From positions 124,951 through 188,950 of the forward strand of contig JAPWHF010000005.1 in the NCBI GenBank assembly GCA_027214125.1: a DNA stretch of 64,000 nucleotides. The letters are read 5' to 3'. Below, piece by piece: positions 45,353-53,674 of this stretch. A model generated the notes under the pieces. It worked only from the letters and a program-made list of their open reading frames with translations. It had not been told where the DNA came from and did no database searches. Numbering within the stretch: position 1 is the first letter of the stretch; every line of letters begins with the position of its first letter. This DNA comes from Zoogloeaceae bacterium G21618-S1. Lineage in GTDB: Bacteria; Pseudomonadota; Gammaproteobacteria; Burkholderiales; Rhodocyclaceae. Made by a program: the position numbers and the translations under genes.

Positions 45353-46027
45353 ATGCCAATCACTCAAGATCTGTCGATTCTCTCCCTCATTGCCGAGGCC
45401 AGCTTGCTGGTCAAACTGGTAATGGCCCTGCTGGCGGGCCTCTCCTTCATGTCGTGGTACTGGATTTTCCGCAAATGGTTTTCCATTGGCAGCGCGCGAC
45501 GAAAGTCCATGGCATTCGAGCGCAACTTCTGGAGCGGCGGCGATCTGAACGCGCTGTACCAAAGCGCCGGCAATGACCGCCACAACACGGGGCCGATGGA
45601 GCGCATTTTCGAGTCTGGCTACCGCGAATTCTCAAAGCTGCGCGCCAAGAACGCCGATCACGCCACCGTGGTCGACGGCGCCCGCCGCGCCATGCGTGCC
45701 ACCTACCAGCGCGAAGTCGACGAACTCGAAGCCCACCTGGCCTTTCTCGCCTCGGTCGGCTCGGTGTCGCCCTACATCGGCCTGTTCGGCACCGTGTGGG
45801 GCATCATGAACGCCTTCCGCGGCCTCTCCAATGTCAGCTCGGCCACCCTCGCGCATGTCGCGCCCGGCATCGCCGAAGCCCTGGTCGCCACCGCCATCGG
45901 CCTGTTTGCTGCGATTCCCGCCGTGGTCGCCTACAACCGCTTTGCGCACGACATCGACCGCCTGTCGATCCGCCTCGAGAGCTTCATGGAAGAGTTCTCC
46001 AACATCCTGCAGCGTCAGCTGCGTTGA
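45353..46027 (+). CDS. tolQ: TolQ, proton channel subunit
   Basis: A 224-residue MotA/ExbB-family protein with three TM helices (about 17-40, 135-158, 170-192). The conserved SVSPYIGLFGTVWGIMNAF and AEALVATAIGLFAAIPAVVAYNRF are present. With TolR it uses the proton gradient to energise TolA. It begins 2 bp after ybgC. Confidence 0.95.
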   Translation: MPITQDLSILSLIAEASLLVKLVMALLAGLSFMSWYWIFRKWFSIGSARRKSMAFERNFWSGGDLNALYQSAGNDRHNTGPMERIFESGYREFSKLRAKNADHATVVDGARRAMRATYQREVDELEAHLAFLASVGSVSPYIGLFGTVWGIMNAFRGLSNVSSATLAHVAPGIAEALVATAIGLFAAIPAVVAYNRFAHDIDRLSIRLESFMEEFSNILQRQLR

Positions 46028-46045
46028 TCGGGCGGAGAGCACCCC

Positions 46046-46468
46046 ATGCGTGAGCGCCGCCTGATGAACCAGATCAACGTCGTGCCGTACATCGACGTGA
46101 TGCTGGTGCTGCTCGTCATCTTCATGGTCACCGCGCCGATGATCCAGACCGGCAGCGTCGAATTGCCCAGCGTCGGCAAAGCCTCACAGGCACCGGCACA
46201 ACCGCTCTACGTCGTCGTCAAAGCTGATGGCAGCGTCGCGTTTCGCGATGCCGCACAAGACCCGGAGCCAATGAGCCTGGACGCCGTCGTTGGCCAATTG
46301 AAGCAAATGCAGCAGAACGACCCGAATCGGGCCGTGCTCATTGCCGGCGATCGCGAGGCCCGCTACGAGGCAGTGCTTGATGTCATGTCGGCACTGCAGA
46401 AACAGGGGATCGACAAGATCGGCCTGCTCGTACAGTCCGGCGACCGTGAATCGGCCCCCAAGCGATGA
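46046..46468 (+). CDS. tolR: TolR
   Basis: A 140-residue ExbD-family protein. The single TM helix contains the proton-carrying Asp in [22 protein letters not shown]. The periplasmic domain (about 45-135) includes [21 protein letters not shown]. Forms the rotor-like dimer in TolQ. Its stop overlaps tolA by 4 nt. Confidence 0.95.
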   Translation: MRERRLMNQINVVPYIDVMLVLLVIFMVTAPMIQTGSVELPSVGKASQAPAQPLYVVVKADGSVAFRDAAQDPEPMSLDAVVGQLKQMQQNDPNRAVLIAGDREARYEAVLDVMSALQKQGIDKIGLLVQSGDRESAPKR

Positions 46469-47376
46469 CGCCTGAGCAGGACCGCCCGGAGCCGGGCAAG
46501 CGCGTTTCGTTTGTGCTTGCCGCGCTGGTGCATCTGGCGCTGGCGGCATTTCTGTTTTTTGGTGTTCGCTGGCAGAGCGAGCCGCCGGCTGCCGTGCAGG
46601 TCGCCCTGGTGGCGGTACCGTCCATGCCAACGCGCGCCGCACCGCCGCCCAAACCTGAGCCGGCACCGCCCCCCAAACCCGAACCGAAGCCCGAGCCCAA
46701 ACCCGAACCGAAGCCCGAGCCCAAACCCGCGCCGAAGCCCGAGCCCAAACCCGCGCCGAAGCCCGAACCGAAACCGGAACCCAAGCCCGAGCCGAAACCA
46801 CCCGAGATCAAGATCCCGGAAAAAAAGCCCGAGCCCAAGAAACCCACGCCCAAGCCCGAGCCCGAACCGAAAAAGCCGGAACCGAAGAAGCCCGAGCCCA
46901 AAAAACCCGAGCCGAAACCGGAACCAAAACCGGCGCCGAAAAAGCCTGAGCCCAAGCCCACGCCGAAGCCCGAGCCCAAGGTCGACCGCTCCAAGGCGAT
47001 CGAGGACCAACGCATGCAAGAACTGCTGGCGCTGGACGCGCAGCGCGCCCGCGAATCAGAGATTCTCAAGCAGGAAATGCAGTCGGCCGCGCGTGGTCGG
47101 GCGCTGGACGGATATATCAATGCAATTCGCGTCAAGGTGCGAGGCAACATCGTGCTGCCCCCGGCAGTCAGCGGCAATCCGGAAGCCACCTTCATCGTCG
47201 ACCAGCTGCCCGACGGCACCGTGATCGAGGTGCGCCTGAAGAAGAGCACCGGCCATGCCGCGCTGGATGAAGCCATTGAACGAGCCATCCGCAAATCGAG
47301 CCCGTTACCGAAACCCGACGATCAATCTTTGTTTAACCGTACACTAGCGTTCACTTTTCGCCCGCTCGAACAATAA
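46465..47376 (+). CDS. tolA: TolA
   Basis: A 303-residue TonB-family protein. One TM helix (about 12-32) anchors it. A Pro/Lys/Glu-rich stretch fills residues 55-175, with KPEPKPEPK-type repeats in place of the Ala-rich helix of E. coli TolA. The C-terminal domain (about 205-303) has [25 protein letters not shown] and contacts TolB/Pal. The repeat region should form an extended rod across the periplasm, as in TonB. Confidence 0.9.
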   Translation: MTPEQDRPEPGKRVSFVLAALVHLALAAFLFFGVRWQSEPPAAVQVALVAVPSMPTRAAPPPKPEPAPPPKPEPKPEPKPEPKPEPKPAPKPEPKPAPKPEPKPEPKPEPKPPEIKIPEKKPEPKKPTPKPEPEPKKPEPKKPEPKKPEPKPEPKPAPKKPEPKPTPKPEPKVDRSKAIEDQRMQELLALDAQRARESEILKQEMQSAARGRALDGYINAIRVKVRGNIVLPPAVSGNPEATFIVDQLPDGTVIEVRLKKSTGHAALDEAIERAIRKSSPLPKPDDQSLFNRTLAFTFRPLEQ

Positions 47377-47387
47377 AAGGGGTCCGG

Positions 47388-47393
47388 TATAAT
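47388..47393 (+). promoter_or_regulatory. Consensus -10 (TATAAT) in front of tolB
   Basis: A perfect TATAAT lies 21 bp before the tolB start codon, with only a poor -35 (CTCGAA). It may be an internal promoter for tolB-pal-cpoB; the predicted leader would be about 14 nt. Confidence 0.4.
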
Positions 47394-47413
47394 CCGCCCA
47401 GGAACCAGAGACG

Positions 47414-48691
47414 ATGAAACTGACTGATTTGTTTCGATATTTGCTGATCACCCTGCTCGCTGCCACCGCGCTCTCGGCGCGGGCGCAGCTGTCGATCGAG
47501 ATTACCGGCGCCGGTGCCAACCGCTTTCCGGTGGCCATTGCGGTCATGGAAGGCGAGTCGCAACTGCCACGTGGCGTAACCGACGTGGTGCGCGGCGACC
47601 TGGAGCGCAGCGGCCTGTTTTCGCTTGTTGAAATGGGCCCCAAGCCCGTCGGTGAAGCGGCTACCCCCGATTTTGCCTACCTGCGCACCCGCGGCGCTGA
47701 CGCCATCGCGGTCGGCACCGTGGTGCCCGCGCAAAGCGGCAAGTACGAGCTACGCATGCGCCTCTACGATACGCGCCAGGAAGCCCAGCTCGACGCGCTC
47801 ACGCTGACCATGACGCCCGCGCAGTACCGCATCACCGGCCACAAGATTGCGGACATCATTTATGAGCGCATCACCGGGCTCAAGGGCGTTTTCTCCACGC
47901 AGATCGCCTATGTGGTGAAATCCGGCAAGCAATACAAATTGCAGATCGCCGACTCCGACGGCGCCAACCCGCAGACCGCGCTCGCCTCCAACGAGCCGAT
48001 CATCTCGCCATCCTGGTCCCCCGACGGCAGCCGCCTGGCCTATGTCTCCTTCGAAGCCAAGAAGCCGGTCGTGTATGTGCACACCCTGGCCACCGGCCTG
48101 CGCGCCGTGGCGGCCAACTTCAAGGGCTCGAACTCCGCACCGTCGTGGTCGCCGGACGGCAGCCGCCTCGCGGTGGTGCTGACCAAGGACGGGCTCTCGC
48201 AGATGTACACCGTCAATCCCGACGGCTCGGGCGTCACCCGCCTGGCCAGCTCGTCGAGCATCGACACCGAACCGGCCTTCAGCCACGACGGGCAGTGGAT
48301 CTACTTCACCTCCGATCGCGGCGGCAGCCCGCAGATCTACCGAATTCCCGCTCAGGGCGGTCGCGCCGAACGCGTCACCTTCGAGGGCAGCTACAACGTC
48401 ACACCGCGCCCCTCCCCCGATGGCCAAACCATGACCTACATCGCGCGGACGGCCAATGGCTTCCAGGTCGCGATCATGGATGTCGCCACCCGCCAGTTTG
48501 CCGTCCTGACCGACACCGGTCGGGATGAGTCACCCAGCTTTGCGCCCAACAGCCGCATGATTCTCTACGCAACAGAGATCGGTGGTCGCGGGGTGCTTGC
48601 CGCTGTTTCGTCCGACGGGCGAATCAAGCAACGTCTCTCGGTCCAGGCCGCCGACGTGCGTGAACCCGCCTGGGGACCTTTGCCCCGCTAG
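47414..48691 (+). CDS. tolB: TolB, periplasmic beta-propeller
   Basis: A 425-residue exported protein with a signal peptide (about residues 1-25, ending ARA). The N-terminal domain is followed by a six-bladed propeller built of repeats such as EPIISPSWSPDGSRLAYVSF and NSAPSWSPDGSRLAVVLT. It binds Pal and the TolA C terminus and helps outer-membrane constriction at division. It lies 37 bp after tolA. Confidence 0.95.
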   Translation: MKLTDLFRYLLITLLAATALSARAQLSIEITGAGANRFPVAIAVMEGESQLPRGVTDVVRGDLERSGLFSLVEMGPKPVGEAATPDFAYLRTRGADAIAVGTVVPAQSGKYELRMRLYDTRQEAQLDALTLTMTPAQYRITGHKIADIIYERITGLKGVFSTQIAYVVKSGKQYKLQIADSDGANPQTALASNEPIISPSWSPDGSRLAYVSFEAKKPVVYVHTLATGLRAVAANFKGSNSAPSWSPDGSRLAVVLTKDGLSQMYTVNPDGSGVTRLASSSSIDTEPAFSHDGQWIYFTSDRGGSPQIYRIPAQGGRAERVTFEGSYNVTPRPSPDGQTMTYIARTANGFQVAIMDVATRQFAVLTDTGRDESPSFAPNSRMILYATEIGGRGVLAAVSSDGRIKQRLSVQAADVREPAWGPLPR

Positions 48692-48729
48692 CGGATCGCT
48701 AGCATTCAATGACTCAAGGAGTCTGTTCA

Positions 48730-49260
48730 ATGCGTTACCCCCTCGCCGCCTCCATGCTCGCTCTTGCCCTGCTGGCAGGCTGCTCGAGCACCCCGATGAC
48801 CGCCGATCAGGGCGCCTCGGTTGAAGACCGTACCGCGTCGTCTGCCGGCACGATCCCGACCGTGCGTCCCGACCAGATGCAAGGTGCTGGACTGGCCGCC
48901 CTGCGCGACCCGAACAACATCCTGTCCAAACGCGCCATCATGTTTGACTACGACAGCTTCACCATCCGCGGCGAGTTCATGCCGCTGGTTGAAGCCCACG
49001 GCCGCTTCCTGGCCGCCAACCCGCAGATGAAAATGCTCATCCAGGGTAGCGCCGACGAACGTGGCAGCCGCGAGTACAACCTCGCACTCGGCCAAAAGCG
49101 TTCCGACGCGGTCAAGAAATCGCTGATGCTGCTCGGCGCCAAGGAAGGCCAGATTGAATCGGTCAGCCTGGGCGAAGAGAAGCCGCAGTGCACCGAGCGC
49201 AACGAAGCCTGCTACGCCGAAAACCGTCGTGGCGAAATGCTCTACGCTGGAGAGTTCTGA
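48730..49260 (+). CDS. pal: Pal, peptidoglycan-associated lipoprotein
   Basis: A 176-residue outer-membrane lipoprotein. The lipobox is LLAGCSS (Cys near residue 18). The OmpA-like domain (about 70-176) has FDYDSFTIRGEF and IQGSADERGSREYNLALGQKRSDAV, including the Asp and Arg that hold meso-diaminopimelate. AAGGAG precedes the ATG at 48730. Its stop overlaps the cpoB start (TGATG). Confidence 0.95.
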   Translation: MRYPLAASMLALALLAGCSSTPMTADQGASVEDRTASSAGTIPTVRPDQMQGAGLAALRDPNNILSKRAIMFDYDSFTIRGEFMPLVEAHGRFLAANPQMKMLIQGSADERGSREYNLALGQKRSDAVKKSLMLLGAKEGQIESVSLGEEKPQCTERNEACYAENRRGEMLYAGEF

Positions 49261-49976
49261 TGATGCGGCCGGCCCCCTGGATTGCACTGCTTGCAGCGCT
49301 GCTCACGTGGCCGGCGCACGCTGGCCTGTTTGACGACGCCGAAGCGCGCAAGGAGATCATGCGCATTCGCGATGATCACACCGCGCGCCTCGACGCCCTC
49401 GAATCAAGCTCGCGTGCATCGCTGCAACTGGCCAACCAGATCGAGGCCATCAAGGCCGAGATGGCCAGATTGCGTGGCGATGTCGAACTGATGATGCACG
49501 ACATGGAATCGGTCAAGAAGCGCCAGCAAGACTTCTATGTCGATCTCGACGCGCGCCTGCGCACGCTGGAAACAGGAGGGGCCGGCCCCGCCGCACACAT
49601 CGATCCCGCAGCAGAGTCGCGCGACTACGAGAACGCACTGAACCTGCTCAAGAGCGGCAAGTACGCCGAAGCGGCCACAGCCTTCGACACTTTCGTGACC
49701 ACCTACGCCGGCAGCAGCTTCCTGCCCAGCGCCCACTTCTGGGCCGGCAGCGCCGCCTTGCAGGCCAAGGACATCGCCCGCGCCACGCAGCACTTCAACA
49801 CCGTGGTCAACCAGTGGCCGCAGGACGCCCGCGCGCCCGACGCCCTGCTCGGCGTCGCCAACTGCCAACGTGCCATGGGCGAGCGTCGCCTGGAGCAGAA
49901 CACGCTCAAAGCCGTGATCAGCCAGTACCCCGACAGCGCTGCCGCCAAATCGGCCAAGCAGCGCCTGGGTAGCTGA
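49260..49976 (+). CDS. cpoB: CpoB (YbgF), cell-division coordinator
   Basis: A 238-residue periplasmic protein. Signal peptide (about 1-20, ending AHA), then a coiled-coil (about 25-100) that trimerises, then TPR repeats (about 120-238) including YENALNLLKSGKYAEAATAFDTFV. CpoB links Tol with peptidoglycan synthases. ATGs at 49260 and 49263 are adjacent; the first overlaps the pal stop. queE follows closely. Confidence 0.9.
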   Translation: MMRPAPWIALLAALLTWPAHAGLFDDAEARKEIMRIRDDHTARLDALESSSRASLQLANQIEAIKAEMARLRGDVELMMHDMESVKKRQQDFYVDLDARLRTLETGGAGPAAHIDPAAESRDYENALNLLKSGKYAEAATAFDTFVTTYAGSSFLPSAHFWAGSAALQAKDIARATQHFNTVVNQWPQDARAPDALLGVANCQRAMGERRLEQNTLKAVISQYPDSAAAKSAKQRLGS

Positions 49977-49983
49977 CCCGCGC

Positions 49984-50643
49984 ATGAGCACGCGACAGAC
50001 CGTCACCCGGCTGCGGGTGACGGAAATCTTCGCATCCGTACAGGGCGAAGCCTCTCGCGCCGGTCTGCCCACGGTGTTTGTCCGCCTCACCGGCTGCCCG
50101 CTGCGCTGCGTGTGGTGTGACACCGAATACGCTTTCAATGGCGGCCAGACGCGCGATCTGAGCACCATCCTCAACGAGATCGCCAGCCACGGACTGCATC
50201 ACATCTGCGTCACCGGCGGCGAACCCCTCGCCCAAAAGGGCTGCCTCGATCTACTCACCGCGCTATGCGACACCGGCTACGACGTGTCACTTGAAACCAG
50301 CGGCGCGCTCGACATCACCGCGGTCGACCCACGCGTCAGCCGCGTCGTGGACCTCAAGGCGCCCGGCTCCGGGGAAGTCGGCAAAAACCGGTGGGACAAC
50401 CTGCACCAGCTCACCGCCCGAGACGAACTCAAGATCGTCATCGCCAGCGCCGACGACTACGCCTGGGCCTGCGAACAGCTTCGCGTCCATGACCTCGCAA
50501 AACGCTGCCCGGTGCTGTTCTCGCCGGTCGCCGGCGAACTCGCTCCGGCCGATCTGGCCGAGTGGATCGTGCGCGACCGCCTGCCGGTGCGCTTTCAAAT
50601 GCAACTGCACAAAGTGCTGTGGGCGGACGCCCGCGGCAAATAA
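49984..50643 (+). CDS. queE: 7-carboxy-7-deazaguanine synthase QueE
   Basis: A 219-residue radical-SAM enzyme of queuosine biosynthesis. The 4Fe-4S motif is C-x3-C-x2-C in [36 protein letters not shown] precedes it and VTGGEPLAQ follows, as in QueE. It converts 6-carboxytetrahydropterin to CDG. It lies 7 bp after cpoB and 5 bp before queC, a common arrangement after tol-pal. Confidence 0.94.
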   Translation: MSTRQTVTRLRVTEIFASVQGEASRAGLPTVFVRLTGCPLRCVWCDTEYAFNGGQTRDLSTILNEIASHGLHHICVTGGEPLAQKGCLDLLTALCDTGYDVSLETSGALDITAVDPRVSRVVDLKAPGSGEVGKNRWDNLHQLTARDELKIVIASADDYAWACEQLRVHDLAKRCPVLFSPVAGELAPADLAEWIVRDRLPVRFQMQLHKVLWADARGK

Positions 50644-50648
50644 CGCTC

Positions 50649-51380
50649 ATGACTGAAATCACCGAACTGCCGCCGCGCCGCGCCGTCGTCCTGCTCTCAG
50701 GCGGACTCGATTCCGCCACCTGTCTGGCCATTGCCCGCGAACAAGGCTTCGAGTGCTATGCCTTGTCCGTCGCCTACGGCCAGCGCCATGCCGCCGAGCT
50801 AACCGCCTCCAAGCGCGTCGCCGACAGCCTCGGGGCCGCCGAGCACCGCCTCGCCCGCGTCGGCCTCGGCCAGTTTGGCGGCTCCGCGCTGACCGACCCG
50901 ACCATCGACATCCCGCTCGACGCCCGGGGCGCCGATGCCTCGCCCATCCCGGTCACCTACGTCCCCGCGCGCAACACCGTAATGCTCTCCATCGCGCTGG
51001 CCTGGGCCGAAGTGCTCGGCGCAAACGACATCTTCGTGGGCGTCAATGCGGTCGACTTCTCCGGCTACCCGGACTGCCGCCCCGAATACATCCAGGCCTT
51101 CGAGACCCTGGCCAATCTCGCCACCAAGGTTGGCGTCGAAGGCGAGCGCATGACTATCCACGCCCCGCTCATCGAGCTGAGCAAAGCCGACATCATTCGC
51201 CGCGGCACATCCCTCGGCGTCGACTACAGCCAGACCGTCACCTGCTACCAGGCCGACGACACCGGACGCGCCTGCGGACGGTGCGAAGCCTGCCGTCTGC
51301 GCCGCGCCGGCTTCCTTGAAGCCGGCGTCGACGACCCCACCCGCTACGCCAACGGCAAACCCCCCGAATTATCTGCCTAA
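50649..51380 (+). CDS. queC: 7-cyano-7-deazaguanine synthase QueC
   Basis: A 243-residue PP-loop ATPase that turns CDG into preQ0 with ATP and ammonia. The PP-loop is [15 protein letters not shown]. Four zinc cysteines are in [39 protein letters not shown] is another family landmark. The ATG at 50649 follows queE by 5 bp. It ends the operon, just upstream of the tRNA-Lys promoter. Confidence 0.94.
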   Translation: MTEITELPPRRAVVLLSGGLDSATCLAIAREQGFECYALSVAYGQRHAAELTASKRVADSLGAAEHRLARVGLGQFGGSALTDPTIDIPLDARGADASPIPVTYVPARNTVMLSIALAWAEVLGANDIFVGVNAVDFSGYPDCRPEYIQAFETLANLATKVGVEGERMTIHAPLIELSKADIIRRGTSLGVDYSQTVTCYQADDTGRACGRCEACRLRRAGFLEAGVDDPTRYANGKPPELSA

Positions 51381-51385
51381 TCGGC

Positions 51386-51414
51386 TTGACAGCCCCCAGG
51401 TCGGTTACTATAAT
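51386..51414 (+). promoter_or_regulatory. Consensus sigma-70 promoter of tRNA-Lys
   Basis: TTGACA (51386-51391), a 17-bp spacer and TATAAT (51409-51414) match consensus at all twelve bases. The GC-rich segment TCGCGC after the -10 is typical of stable-RNA promoters under stringent control. Confidence 0.9.
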
Positions 51415-51428
51415 TCGCGCTTCCTTTC

Positions 51429-51504
51429 GGGTCGTTAGCTCAGTTGGTAGAGCAGCGGACTTTTAATCCGTTGGTCGCGTGTTCGAGCCACGCACGGCCT
51501 ACCA
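51429..51504 (+). tRNA. tRNA-Lys (anticodon UUU)
   Basis: A 76-nt cloverleaf: acceptor GGGTCGT pairs with ACGGCCT, D-arm AGCTCAGTTGGTAGAGC, anticodon loop CTTTTAA with TTT at its centre, T-arm GTTCGAGC. The 3' CCA is encoded. It has its own consensus promoter and a terminator. Confidence 0.97.
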
Positions 51505-51511
51505 GGACACC

Positions 51512-51540
51512 AAGGGCCCAGTCGCAAGACTGGGCCCTTT
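51512..51540 (+). terminator. Terminator after tRNA-Lys
   Basis: AAGGGCCCAGTC-GCAA-GACTGGGCCCTT makes a 12-bp stem with a GNRA-type tetraloop, followed by TCCGTTTTT. Confidence 0.9.
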
Positions 51541-51840
51541 CCGTTTTTACCGTCCCATCTCCCCTTCCTTGCGGTTGTCCGCGCGGCGAATCACTCGCGC
51601 CAGCCATGACGGCGATGTCGTCATGCCGCTTTCCCGCCCCCGGCCAACCCGCCTGCACGACGTGGCTCCCCTTTCCGCACCAGCATGAACGCCACCGACG
51701 CTCGCGATAGGCGCCGGTACGTCGCGGCACGGTTGTCGCCATCGCCATGCTGGACACACTGCAACCCGACCATCTGAAACACGCCAAACTTCCGTAGCAC
51801 GTAATCGCCCGTCCCGACAAAGCACCGCGCCGCCACTTGC
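51541..51840. other. Gap without a clear gene upstream of the cbb3-like operon
   Basis: A minus-strand frame of 76 codons (51621-51851) is open here, but its ATG overlaps the FNR-type site, it has no SD and I recognise nothing in it. I regard the stretch as probably non-coding. Confidence 0.4.
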
Positions 51841-51854
51841 TTGACCAACATCAA
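51841..51854. promoter_or_regulatory. FNR/Anr-type site
   Basis: TTGAC-CAAC-ATCAA differs from the consensus TTGAT-N4-ATCAA at one base. Its centre, 51847.5, is 41.5 bp upstream of the start predicted from the -10 at 51877, the classic class II activator position. Confidence 0.8.
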
Positions 51855-51877
51855 AGATGTATCGTGAACACATCTTT
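51853..51877. promoter_or_regulatory. NsrR-type operator
   Basis: AAAGATGT-N9-ACATCTTT is a perfect 8-bp inverted repeat with the 11-1-11 spacing of NsrR sites (AAGATGYATTT half-sites). It covers about -36 to -12 of the promoter. nsrR lies at the end of the same locus. Confidence 0.78.
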
Positions 51878-51882
51878 ATAGA
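51877..51882 (+). promoter_or_regulatory. -10 box of the cbb3-like operon
   Basis: TATAGA sits right behind the NsrR dyad; the predicted start is 51889. No -35 is needed, given the class II FNR site. The leader would be about 184 nt. Confidence 0.6.
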
Positions 51883-51904
51883 GACAGAGATCAATTTCTG
51901 TCTC
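51881..51904 (+). promoter_or_regulatory. Inverted repeat at the transcription start
   Basis: GAGACAGA-N8-TCTGTCTC is a perfect 8-bp inverted repeat spanning the predicted +1. It could be a further operator or a 5' stabilising hairpin. Confidence 0.5.
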
Positions 51905-52072
51905 GAAAGATCCACTGCATCAGCACAAAAACCATTTCATCGCCACTTAAAACATGCATTACATCAGCTATATTTCACACCGGCATGCGGCCGCAACAAC
52001 CGGCCATGCACCGTATTCGGTCGTCGCACGGTGGCAAGCTGGATCCAGCCCCAACCAAGAGCCCACCTGTCC

Positions 52073-53674
52073 ATGAGCCCCCTCGCCATCCTGATGTCGG
52101 CGTTCATCTTGTCCATCGTCGGCCTCGGCTTCTTCATCTGGTCACAACGCGCCCACCTGACCGACCCCAGCACCGAAGGCAGCGAGGTGATTTTCGCCGC
52201 CGGTGAAATCGGCACCCCCGAAGAACCCGCCGCCCCATCCGGCGCCACTCACCCAGCGGCTGATGCGGACGATGCCGAGCTGGCCGCTCGCGCTCGGGCC
52301 GATGCCTCGACCGCCCCGCTGGTGTTCTTCTTCTACTGCTGCGCCTTCGTCTGGCTGCTGGTCGCCTCGGCCGCCGGCCTGACGGCGTCGATCAAACTGC
52401 ATGCGCCCGACTGGCTGACGGCGGAAGCCTGGCTGAGCTTCGGGCGCATCCGCACCGTGCATCTGAACGCGGTGGCCTACGGTTGGGCGCCGATGGCGGG
52501 CCTGGGCACCGCGCTGTTCGTCATCCCGCGCCTGCTCAAGACCGAGCTGGTCGGCGGCCGCTACGCCCTGCTTGGCGCCGCGCTGTGGAACGCCGCGCTG
52601 ATCGCCGGCCTCGGCAGCCTGGCCTACGGCATCAGCGACGGGCTCGAATGGCTGGAGATTCCCTGGCAGATCGACCTGCTGTTCGTCGCCGGCGGCGCGC
52701 TGATCGGCCTGCCGCTGATCCTCACCCTGCGCCGGCGCCAGGTGGCCCATCTGTATGTGTCGGTGTGGTACATGGGCTGCGCGCTGTTCTGGTTCCCGGT
52801 GCTGTTCCTGGTGGCCAACTTCCCCGGCCTGCATCACGGCATCGAGCAGGCGACCATGAACTGGTGGTTCGGCCACAACGTGCTGGGGCTGTTCTACACC
52901 CCGCTGGCGCTGGCCTCGATCTACTACTTCCTGCCCAAGGTGATCGGCCGGCCGATCCAGTCCTACAACCTGTCGCTACTCGGCTTCTGGGGGCTGGCCT
53001 TCTTCTACGGCCAGGTCGGCGGCCACCACCTGATCGGCGGGCCGGTGCCGGGCTGGATGGTGACCCTGTCGATCGTCCAGAGCATGATGATGATCCTGCC
53101 GGTGGCCGCCTTCACCGCCAACCAGCACCTCACGCTCAAGGGCAACCTGGCCGCGCTGCGCGACTCGCCGACGCTGCGCTTCATGTGTCTGGGCGGGTTG
53201 ATGTACACCGCCAGCTCGGTGCAGGGCTCCTTCGAGGCGCTGCGCAGCATGAACGCCATCACCCACTTCACCCACTACACCGTGGCGCACGCGCACCTCG
53301 GGCTGTACGGCTTCGTCAGCCTGGTGTTCTTCGGCGCCATGTATTTCGTGATCCCGCGCATCACCGGCCGCGACTGGCCGTGGCCGCGCATGATCTCGGC
53401 CCACTTCTGGCTCGCCTCGATCGGCATCGCCATCTACTTCGTGTCGCTGACCATTGGCGGCTGGCTGCAGGGCCGCGCCATGCTCGACGAGAGCCGCGGC
53501 TTCATGGAATCGGTGCTGCTCACCCTGCCCTACCTGAAGGCACGCAGCGTGGGCGGCGCGATGATGGCGCTCGGCCATGTGATCTTCGCCGCGCACTTCG
53601 TCCGCCTGCTGATCGCCCGGGGGGCGCGCCGGACGGCGGCCGGTCCGTTCGCCACCGCCGCGGAGGGCATCTGA
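52073..53674 (+). CDS. ccoN: cbb3-type oxidase catalytic subunit with CcoS-like N-terminal domain
   Basis: A 533-residue haem-copper oxidase subunit I of the C (cbb3) family. Visible ligands are H130 (VHLNAVAYGW, low-spin haem), H268 (WWFGHNVLG, CuB), H318/H319 (GGHHL, CuB), H406 and H408 (VAHAHLG, haems). Y312 lies 44 residues after H268, as does the cross-linked Tyr in Pseudomonas stutzeri CcoN, so oxygen reduction is expected. From memory of that protein, its Glu323 is Gln384 here. The first 70 residues are extra: one TM helix, then WSQRAHLTDPSTEGSEVIF, which resembles the assembly factor CcoS. ATG at 52073; ccoO overlaps its stop. Confidence 0.88.
   Translation: MSPLAILMSAFILSIVGLGFFIWSQRAHLTDPSTEGSEVIFAAGEIGTPEEPAAPSGATHPAADADDAELAARARADASTAPLVFFFYCCAFVWLLVASAAGLTASIKLHAPDWLTAEAWLSFGRIRTVHLNAVAYGWAPMAGLGTALFVIPRLLKTELVGGRYALLGAALWNAALIAGLGSLAYGISDGLEWLEIPWQIDLLFVAGGALIGLPLILTLRRRQVAHLYVSVWYMGCALFWFPVLFLVANFPGLHHGIEQATMNWWFGHNVLGLFYTPLALASIYYFLPKVIGRPIQSYNLSLLGFWGLAFFYGQVGGHHLIGGPVPGWMVTLSIVQSMMMILPVAAFTANQHLTLKGNLAALRDSPTLRFMCLGGLMYTASSVQGSFEALRSMNAITHFTHYTVAHAHLGLYGFVSLVFFGAMYFVIPRITGRDWPWPRMISAHFWLASIGIAIYFVSLTIGGWLQGRAMLDESRGFMESVLLTLPYLKARSVGGAMMALGHVIFAAHFVRLLIARGARRTAAGPFATAAEGI

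Noticed and set aside
46640-46985. Tandem short repeats as a CRISPR array
   Set aside because: They are in frame within tolA and encode Pro-Glu-Pro-Lys; there are no spacers.
51621-51851. Small minus-strand ORF (76 codons) upstream of ccoN
   Set aside because: No SD, no recognised motif, and its start codon lies inside the FNR-type site.
52073-53674. CcoN as a nitric oxide reductase (NorB type) because of NsrR control
   Set aside because: The CuB and haem histidines are spaced as in cbb3, and Tyr312 is present where NorB-type enzymes lack the Tyr. NO reduction may be a side activity, but the protein is a cbb3-family subunit.
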